A DNA stretch of 64,000 bases, taken from NCBI GenBank assembly GCA_963750495.1, contig CAVVQV010000004.1, positions 310,001-374,000 on the forward strand. The letters run 5' to 3'. Positions 59,747 through 64,000 of this stretch are shown piece by piece. This DNA comes from JANLYC01 sp963750495 (GTDB lineage: Bacteria; Actinomycetota; Actinomycetes; Propionibacteriales; Nocardioidaceae). Each line of letters begins with the position of its first letter. Positions within the stretch are counted from its first letter, which is position 1. The translations under genes were made by a program, and so were the position numbers. A model generated the notes under the pieces. That model saw nothing but the letters and a program-made list of their open reading frames with translations, did not search any database and had not been told where the DNA came from.

Positions 59747-61381
59747 ATGTTGAGTAATGGCTTCCGACCCGCGGTGCTCCGCGCCAGGGTCGAGCTGGCG
59801 ACGCGGAGCTTCTGCATCATCGGAGGCTTCGGACTCGCGTGTGTCACCGGGTTCTCCCGTGACACCGCCGCCATCCTGCTGCTGCTCATCGCCATGTCCG
59901 CCGTGATGACCTGGTGGACGATGGTCGAAGGGGCCGACGATCGGGCCTACCTCTTGGCCCTCGGTGTCGAAGCCGTCTTCGTCGTGATGATCGTCGGCAT
60001 GGCCGAGAACACGGCCGACGCCTACTTCATCTACGTCGCGGCCCCTCCCCTGCTCGCCGGCCTGGCTCGAGGTCTGCACGGCACCATCGCCGTCGTCGGC
60101 GCCGAGCTCGCTGCGCTGTTCGTGCTGCAGGTACAGCTTGCGGGGTCAGCCAGCAACCCCGTCGACCGGGGCGGACCTTGGATCGTCACCGGATTTGCGT
60201 TCGGCATCCTGGGCGGCTGGATCCGCCAGTTGCATCTGGTGCAGCGCGACACTGCCCTCTCCCCTTACGCCTCAGCGCACCGTCTCCTCGGACAGCTGCG
60301 CACCATCACGCGTGACCTGCCAGGTGGACTCGACATCGAGGTCGTGTCGGAGAACGTGCTGTCGACCGCGACCGCGGCGCTTGGCGGCAACCGCGCCGCA
60401 CTGCTTCTCAGCCATGAGTCCGATCACCCGACGGTGACCGCACACCGCGGCGACGACACCTTCACCGCCGGTCTCCTGACCGACCCGCTGATCACGATGT
60501 CGATGGGCTTGCAGCGGGTCATGCAGCAGCCTGAGCCGCACGGGCGCTCGAGCCACCGTTTCCGCGTCTGCATCCCGCTGGTCGTCGACCACCGCTCGAT
60601 CGGTGCCGTCGTAGTTGACGGCCCCACCGCCGTGCCGGACGAGATCCTCAACACGGTCTACGAGGCGATCAACGACGACGCGCTCCGCCTCGAGTCGGCT
60701 GCCCTCTTCAGCGACGTCAAGGCCGTCGCAACGGTTGAAGAGCGGCATCGGCTGGCCCGTGAGATCCACGACGGTATCGCCCAGGAGATCGCGTCCATGG
60801 GCTACCTCGTCGACGACCTCGCCCGGTACGAGTGCAACCAGCGCCACCAGGAGGGCCTGGAGTCGCTCCGCGACGAGCTGACCAGAGTCGTCACCGAGCT
60901 GCGCCTGTCGATCTTCGACCTCCGCAGCGGAGTGTCGTCGAGCGCCGGGCTCGGCTCAGTGTTGAGTGACTACGTCCGGGAGGTCGGGCGCAACTCCGGC
61001 ATGACTGTGCACCTGTCGCTCGAGGAGAGCCCTCGTCGACTTCGCCTCGATGTGGAGACAGAGCTCCTCCGCATCGGCCAGGAGGCCGTGACCAACGCCC
61101 GCAAGCACTCCAAGGGCGAGAACCTGTGGGTCACGTGCCGAGTGGAACCACCGTTTGCAGAGCTTCGCATCGAGGATGACGGCATCGGCGCCGTCGGGCC
61201 TCGTACGGATCATTACGGCCTGGACATCATGAAGGAACGCGCCAGCCGTATCAACGCCGTCCTCACCATCGGCGACCGCGTCGGTGGCGGCACCGTGGTG
61301 TCCGCTGTTCTTCTGCCAGCGGAGACCACAGCCCCATCCATCAATGGAGAATCCCATGCCATACACCGTTTTGTTGGTTGA
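59747..61381 (+). CDS. NarL-type sensor histidine kinase of the tad locus
   Basis: Membrane kinase of 544 residues. Five to six hydrophobic helices in the first 170 residues form a MASE1-like sensor; a GAF-like region follows (about 185-325), then HisKA_3 with REIHDGIAQEIASMGYLVDD (His about 341) and a HATPase part with NARKHSKGENLWVTC and IEDDGIGA. The C-terminus extends into the regulator gene. ATG at 59747 has no strong ribosome site. Adjacent to the pilus genes and pilins, it probably controls Flp pilus expression through the partner regulator. Confidence 0.92.
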   Translation: MLSNGFRPAVLRARVELATRSFCIIGGFGLACVTGFSRDTAAILLLLIAMSAVMTWWTMVEGADDRAYLLALGVEAVFVVMIVGMAENTADAYFIYVAAPPLLAGLARGLHGTIAVVGAELAALFVLQVQLAGSASNPVDRGGPWIVTGFAFGILGGWIRQLHLVQRDTALSPYASAHRLLGQLRTITRDLPGGLDIEVVSENVLSTATAALGGNRAALLLSHESDHPTVTAHRGDDTFTAGLLTDPLITMSMGLQRVMQQPEPHGRSSHRFRVCIPLVVDHRSIGAVVVDGPTAVPDEILNTVYEAINDDALRLESAALFSDVKAVATVEERHRLAREIHDGIAQEIASMGYLVDDLARYECNQRHQEGLESLRDELTRVVTELRLSIFDLRSGVSSSAGLGSVLSDYVREVGRNSGMTVHLSLEESPRRLRLDVETELLRIGQEAVTNARKHSKGENLWVTCRVEPPFAELRIEDDGIGAVGPRTDHYGLDIMKERASRINAVLTIGDRVGGGTVVSAVLLPAETTAPSINGESHAIHRFVG

Positions 61382-62006
61382 CGACCACGACCTGATCCGT
61401 CAGGGGCTCCGGCGCGCGTTCGACCGGAACCCGGACTTCAGCGTCACCGCTGAAGCATCCTCGGTCGGCCAGGCCATGAAGATGGCCGACGAGATGGTTC
61501 CGGACGTCGTCGTGTGCGACATCCGGCTGCCGGACGGCAGCGGTCTCGAAGCCGTCCGCCGACTGCGCGAGCAGCGTCCGGAGGTGGGACTCGTCGTCCT
61601 GACCATGTACGCCGGCGACGAGCACCTGTTTGCCGCCCTGGAAGCGGGCGCCTCGGCGTTCGTCCCCAAGGACGCCCCCAGCGACGACGTCGTCGCCGCA
61701 GCCCGGCACGCCGCCGTCTCACCGCGCTCGTTCACCGCCCCCGACCTGGCGAGTGCCATGCGTCGTCGCATGACGCCTGCCGGACCCCGCCTCTCACCCC
61801 GTGAGACGGAAGTTCTCGGGCTGCTCGCCGAGGGCTACGGCGTCGGTCCGATCGCGCGTCGACTCTTCATCTCCGAGTCGACCACGAAGACCCACATCTC
61901 GAAGATCTACGACAAGCTGGGTGCCGCCAACCGCGCCCAGGCGATCATGAAGGCGATCCAGTCCGGACTGATCTCTGCGGAGAGCAACGCGGTTCCGCAC
62001 CAGTAG
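61356..62006 (+). CDS. LuxR-type response regulator of the tad locus
   Basis: DNA-binding regulator (216 residues): receiver with acidic VLLVDDHDLIRQGLR and phospho-Asp in VVVCDIRLPDGSG (Asp55), and a C-terminal GerE helix-turn-helix LSPRETEVLGLLAEGYGVG with VGPIARRLFISESTTKTHISK (about 150-190). ATG at 61356 is preferred over 61344 because GGAGA is seven bases upstream and the receiver starts here. It overlaps the kinase stop by 26 bases. Target promoters are probably those of the pilin genes just downstream. Confidence 0.93.
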   Translation: MPYTVLLVDDHDLIRQGLRRAFDRNPDFSVTAEASSVGQAMKMADEMVPDVVVCDIRLPDGSGLEAVRRLREQRPEVGLVVLTMYAGDEHLFAALEAGASAFVPKDAPSDDVVAAARHAAVSPRSFTAPDLASAMRRRMTPAGPRLSPRETEVLGLLAEGYGVGPIARRLFISESTTKTHISKIYDKLGAANRAQAIMKAIQSGLISAESNAVPHQ

Positions 62007-62348
62007 CGTCTTTCGCCGGCCGGCGCCAACGGCGCCCGGTCGGCACCCAGGGCCCGAGCCAGGGCGTGGCGACCGTCGAGTCCCGCGTCTTGGTTTGCCT
62101 CGTCCAGAGACCGAGCACGGCCGCTCGGCTACGGAGTCGATCGCTCAGATCCGACTCTAGGCATAAAACATGCCATACATGACAGTTCGCGGCGCCAATC
62201 GGGCCCGGGCAGGTGGCCGACCCCCCATGGTCTGTTCGGCCAGCGGGATCCAACCGCCCACCCGATACCGGACAAGTCAGAGATTCGGAACCATGGAGTG
62301 TGGCTGGAAATCCTTCCAGCACAGATTCACTCTCTGGGAGGACCAGAA
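62007..62348 (+). promoter_or_regulatory. flp1 upstream region with structured leader elements
   Basis: Gap between the regulator and first pilin. It contains, in order, a 7-bp stem at 62214-62220/62236-62242, the conserved block ACCGCCCACCCGATACCGG (62253-62271, with a CCG-ATAC-CGG partial palindrome) and a hairpin (62303-62309/62314-62320) just before GGGAGG. The same three elements in the same order precede flp2. TTCGAGA/ATA-rich bases near 62160-62180 may hold the promoter; it could not be placed exactly. Confidence 0.7.
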
Positions 62349-62567
62349 ATGCTCGACATGATCCGCAACTTCTCCAGCCCGACCCGTCGCAACGAAGAGG
62401 GCGCCTCGGCCGTCGAGTACGGCCTGCTCGTCGCCCTCATCGCCGCCGTCGTCGTTCTCGCCGTGTTCGCGATCGGCCAGGTCGTCAAGAAGGGCTTCGG
62501 CGACACCTGCACGTCGATCAAGGCCGGTCAGACCGGCACCGCCGCCTCTGGTAACTGCGGCTCCTGA
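62349..62567 (+). CDS. Flp-family type IVb pilin (copy 1)
   Basis: 72-residue Flp prepilin. A basic leader MLDMIRNFSSPTRRNEEG ends in Gly, the predicted prepilin peptidase site; the mature part starts ASAVEYGLLVALIAAVVVL with Glu at +5 and Tyr at +6, the Flp motif, followed by a hydrophobic helix and a short tail with two Cys (DTCTSIK, GNCGS). GGGAGG is eight bases upstream. The encoded protein is identical to that of copy 2. A strong terminator follows. Confidence 0.95.
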   Translation: MLDMIRNFSSPTRRNEEGASAVEYGLLVALIAAVVVLAVFAIGQVVKKGFGDTCTSIKAGQTGTAASGNCGS

Positions 62568-62581
62568 CGAAGTACAGGCAA

Positions 62582-62625
62582 AGCTGGGTGCGGGAACCAT
62601 CGGTTCCCGCACCCAGCTCTTTTTG
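62582..62625 (+). terminator. Intrinsic terminator after flp1
   Basis: Perfect 17-bp stem (62582-62598 with 62602-62618, loop ATC) followed immediately by CTTTTTG. It should end the flp1 transcript and separate it from flp2. Confidence 0.92.
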
Positions 62626-62869
62626 CCTCGCCCGGCCGGCCTCAGGCCAACCTCCGCAACGGAGCGCGATACAGACAGGTGCCCGGCCCGTCCGCCCTTT
62701 CGCAGATTTCGAGCCGTTTTTCCGACTCCGGGATGGGTGACCGATCCCCCATCGGCCGTTTGGTCACCGGGGTGTGACCGCCCGCCCGATACCGGCCAGG
62801 ACGCCCAACGGGAAGCATGAGGAGCGCTGGAAATCCTTCCAGCACAGTTTCTCTGGGAGGACCAGACAC
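62626..62869 (+). promoter_or_regulatory. flp2 upstream region with structured leader elements
   Basis: Repeats the flp1 arrangement: a 7-bp stem 62736-62742/62762-62768 with an inner hairpin (CCGAT at 62741-62745 with ATCGG at 62751-62755), the conserved block ACCGCCCGCCCGATACCGG (62777-62795) and a hairpin (62826-62832/62837-62843) before GGGAGG. The outer stem sequences differ between flp1 and flp2 but both pair, which suggests selection for structure. Confidence 0.7.
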
Positions 62870-63088
62870 ATGCTCGACATGATCCGCAACTTCTCCAGCC
62901 CGACCCGTCGTAACGAAGAGGGCGCGTCGGCCGTCGAGTACGGCCTGCTCGTCGCCCTCATCGCCGCCGTCGTCGTCCTGGCCGTGTTCGCGATCGGCCA
63001 GGTCGTCAAGAAGGGCTTCGGCGACACCTGCACCTCGATCAAGGCCGGCCAGACCGGTACCGCTGCATCCGGCAACTGCGGCTCCTGA
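62870..63088 (+). CDS. Flp-family type IVb pilin (copy 2)
   Basis: 72-residue prepilin with the same amino-acid sequence as copy 1, although a few codons differ (for example CGT for CGC), so it is a recent duplication that includes the leader. The prepilin site GASAVEYG and the two-Cys tail are intact. Its start is preceded by a copy of the flp1 leader and followed by its own hairpin terminator. Both copies should assemble into the same pilus. Confidence 0.95.
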   Translation: MLDMIRNFSSPTRRNEEGASAVEYGLLVALIAAVVVLAVFAIGQVVKKGFGDTCTSIKAGQTGTAASGNCGS

Positions 63089-63105
63089 CGCCGTCCTATC
63101 GATCC

Positions 63106-63138
63106 GGGGGTGTGGGGACCAGGCGTTCCCACACCCCC
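63106..63138 (+). terminator. Hairpin between flp2 and flp3
   Basis: Perfect 11-bp stem (63106-63116 with 63128-63138). No long T-run follows, so it may attenuate rather than fully stop transcription into flp3. Confidence 0.75.
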
Positions 63139-63166
63139 AATCGCTTTCCTACAGATGGGTGTGACC

Positions 63167-63370
63167 ATGAACTTCTTCCGACGTACGAAGCAGTCCGAGT
63201 CGGGCGCGTCGGCCGTTGAGTACGGTCTGCTCGTCGCACTCATCGCCGCCGTCGTCGTCCTGGCCGTGTTCGCCATCGGCCAGGTCGTCAAAAAAGGCTT
63301 CGGCGACACCTGTACGAAGATCAAGGCCGGCCAGACCGGCACCGCAGCATCCGGTAACTGCGCCTCCTGA
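63167..63370 (+). CDS. Flp-family type IVb pilin (copy 3)
   Basis: 67-residue prepilin with a shorter leader MNFFRRTKQSESG and the same mature motif ASAVEYGLLVALIAAVVVL; the tail ends DTCTKIK and GNCAS. It lacks the conserved leader block of copies 1 and 2 and starts 28 bases after the flp2-flp3 hairpin, so its expression probably depends on read-through or a small promoter inside the gap. Confidence 0.95.
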   Translation: MNFFRRTKQSESGASAVEYGLLVALIAAVVVLAVFAIGQVVKKGFGDTCTKIKAGQTGTAASGNCAS

Positions 63371-63450
63371 GGCGCGCCGGCGAGCAACTCCAGGGGTGCA
63401 AGGCATCCGGTTCTGCACTCCTGATCCATTGGCATAGAAAGGAGCTCGTC

Positions 63451-63654
63451 ATGACCTTCTTCCGACGCACGAAGCAGTCCGAGTCCGGCGCGTCAGCTGT
63501 TGAGTACGGACTCCTCGTCGCCCTGATCGCGGCCGTCATCATTCTTGCCGTCCTCGCGCTCGGACAGGTGGTCAAGAAGAGCTTCGGCGACACGTGCACC
63601 GCCTTCAAGGCAAAGCAGACAGGGACGGCGGCCTCAGGCAACTGCGCCTCCTGA
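63451..63654 (+). CDS. Flp-family type IVb pilin (copy 4)
   Basis: 67-residue prepilin, MTFFRRTKQSESG then ASAVEYGLLVALIAAVIILAV, the most divergent of the four (Ile-Ile in the helix, ALGQVVKKSF, CTAFKAK). AAAGGAG lies nine bases upstream of the ATG. A partly paired hairpin (about 63396-63424) separates it from copy 3. It is convergent with the glycosyltransferase gene 19 bases beyond. Confidence 0.95.
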   Translation: MTFFRRTKQSESGASAVEYGLLVALIAAVIILAVLALGQVVKKSFGDTCTAFKAKQTGTAASGNCAS

Positions 63655-63672
63655 CCGAACGCCTTCCAGGGC

Positions 63673-64000
63673 TCAGCGCGTCGGCGCCGCCAGCAGGCGA
63701 CGCAGCCCCGCTGCCACCGCATCCACGTCACGCCCGTCGACCACCACCCGAACGGCGTCCGGGGCGGCCTCGGGGGCTCCACCGGAGTCCCCGACCAACA
63801 GGGGCAACCCCGTTGCCGCCGCCTCGATGAACACCATGCCGAACGCCTCTGGCTCAAGCCCCCACAGCCTGGTCCTGCACGGCAACGCGAAGACGTCGGC
63901 CATCGCATAGACCGCCGGCATCTCCTGCCACTCGACACCCGGCACGAAGACCACCGTGTTGCCCACCGCGCTCGAACGGGCCAGATGTTGCAGCCGACGC
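63673..64000 (-). CDS. GT4-family glycosyltransferase (C-terminal part; runs off window end)
   Basis: Only the C-terminal 108 residues are visible, up to the stop at 63673. The nucleotide-sugar-binding GT-B domain is clear from VFVPGVEWQEMPAVYAMADV and the EX7E motif EAFGMVFIEAAATG, followed by GLPLLVGDSGGAPEAAPD. Similar actinobacterial proteins include PimB-type mannosyltransferases and other wall-polysaccharide enzymes, but the acceptor cannot be inferred here. The gene is convergent with flp4. Confidence 0.9.
   Translation of the reverse strand, partial: RRLQHLARSSAVGNTVVFVPGVEWQEMPAVYAMADVFALPCRTRLWGLEPEAFGMVFIEAAATGLPLLVGDSGGAPEAAPDAVRVVVDGRDVDAVAAGLRRLLAAPTR

Noticed and set aside
62214..62843. 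flp leaders considered as a c-di-GMP (GEMM) or c-di-AMP riboswitch
   Set aside because: The conserved core sequences of those riboswitches are absent; only local stems and a 19-base shared block are seen.
1..64000. tRNA, rRNA, CRISPR or prophage genes
   Set aside because: None with the expected sequence or structure was recognised by eye on either strand.

Overview
The window is high-GC actinobacterial chromosome. Its GC-rich third codon positions, leaderless genes behind TAGNNT -10 boxes, a mycobacterial-type LexA box, class II DAHP synthase, PASTA kinase and Rv2175c-like partner all point to Actinomycetota. Gene order across 0-53 kb follows, with insertions and rearrangements, the Mycobacterium tuberculosis segment Rv2163c-Rv2187 (ftsI, ftsL-like, rsmH, mraZ, DUF3040, metF, idsA-like, Rv2175c, pknL, aroG, PlsC-like, ArsA-like, SRPBCC, fadD15). 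The palindromic GAGCTTGTCGA-type repeats and a Flp-pilus locus fit a Nocardioidaceae-like member of Propionibacteriales; this placement is inferred without any database search.

Layout. 1-3.7 kb: the upstream end of the division/cell-wall (dcw) cluster on the minus strand (mraZ, a 50-aa membrane ORF, rsmH, ftsL, partial ftsI), with an array of MraZ boxes and two simple tandem repeats. 4-8.7 kb: MoxR ATPase, DUF58 and transglutaminase-like triad. 8.8-10.6 kb: DUF3040 protein, L,D-transpeptidase and an 82-bp tandem repeat. 10.5-17.2 kb: an SOS-type mutagenesis operon (DUF6504, dnaE2, methyltransferase, dinB) behind a perfect LexA palindrome; dnaE2 carries two in-frame palindromic repeat insertions. 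17.3-21.7 kb: tRNA-editing-like deacylase, secreted amidase, GNAT and YCII proteins. 21.9-23.9 kb: a decay zone with a multiply frameshifted DUF222/HNH gene and a probable SnoaL-like remnant. 24-29.6 kb: DUF4126/ATP-grasp/FAD-oxidoreductase operon, metF, polyprenyl synthase. 29.7-36.4 kb: barstar-like protein, Rv2175c-like protein, PASTA kinase, then hybrid histidine kinase, CheY-like protein and receiver-cyclase. 36.4-53 kb: mostly metabolism (EamA transporter, threonine aldolase, DAHP synthase, a phosphofructokinase with pyrophosphate-type residues, acyltransferase, lipase-like hydrolase, TIGR00300 enzyme, two ROK kinases, ArsA-like ATPase, SRPBCC, acyl-CoA ligase). 53.4-63.7 kb: a tad/Flp pilus locus (cpaB, tadZ, tadA, a von Willebrand A-TadB fusion, tadC), a NarL-type two-component pair and four tandem flp pilin genes, followed by the 3' end of a convergent glycosyltransferase gene.

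How the genes work together. Three functional blocks stand out. The SOS block should supply error-prone synthesis, but no imuA' or imuB partner of DnaE2 is in the window. The kinase/cyclase block links Ser/Thr phosphorylation, a phosphorelay and probable cyclic-nucleotide signalling. The tad block has its motor and platform genes in one overlapping operon and its pilins downstream as separate units; the first two pilin genes encode identical proteins behind matching leader elements. The integral 5' leader elements of flp1/flp2, the palindromic peptides in DnaE2, the VWA-TadB fusion and the altered cyclase residues are the features most worth following up.
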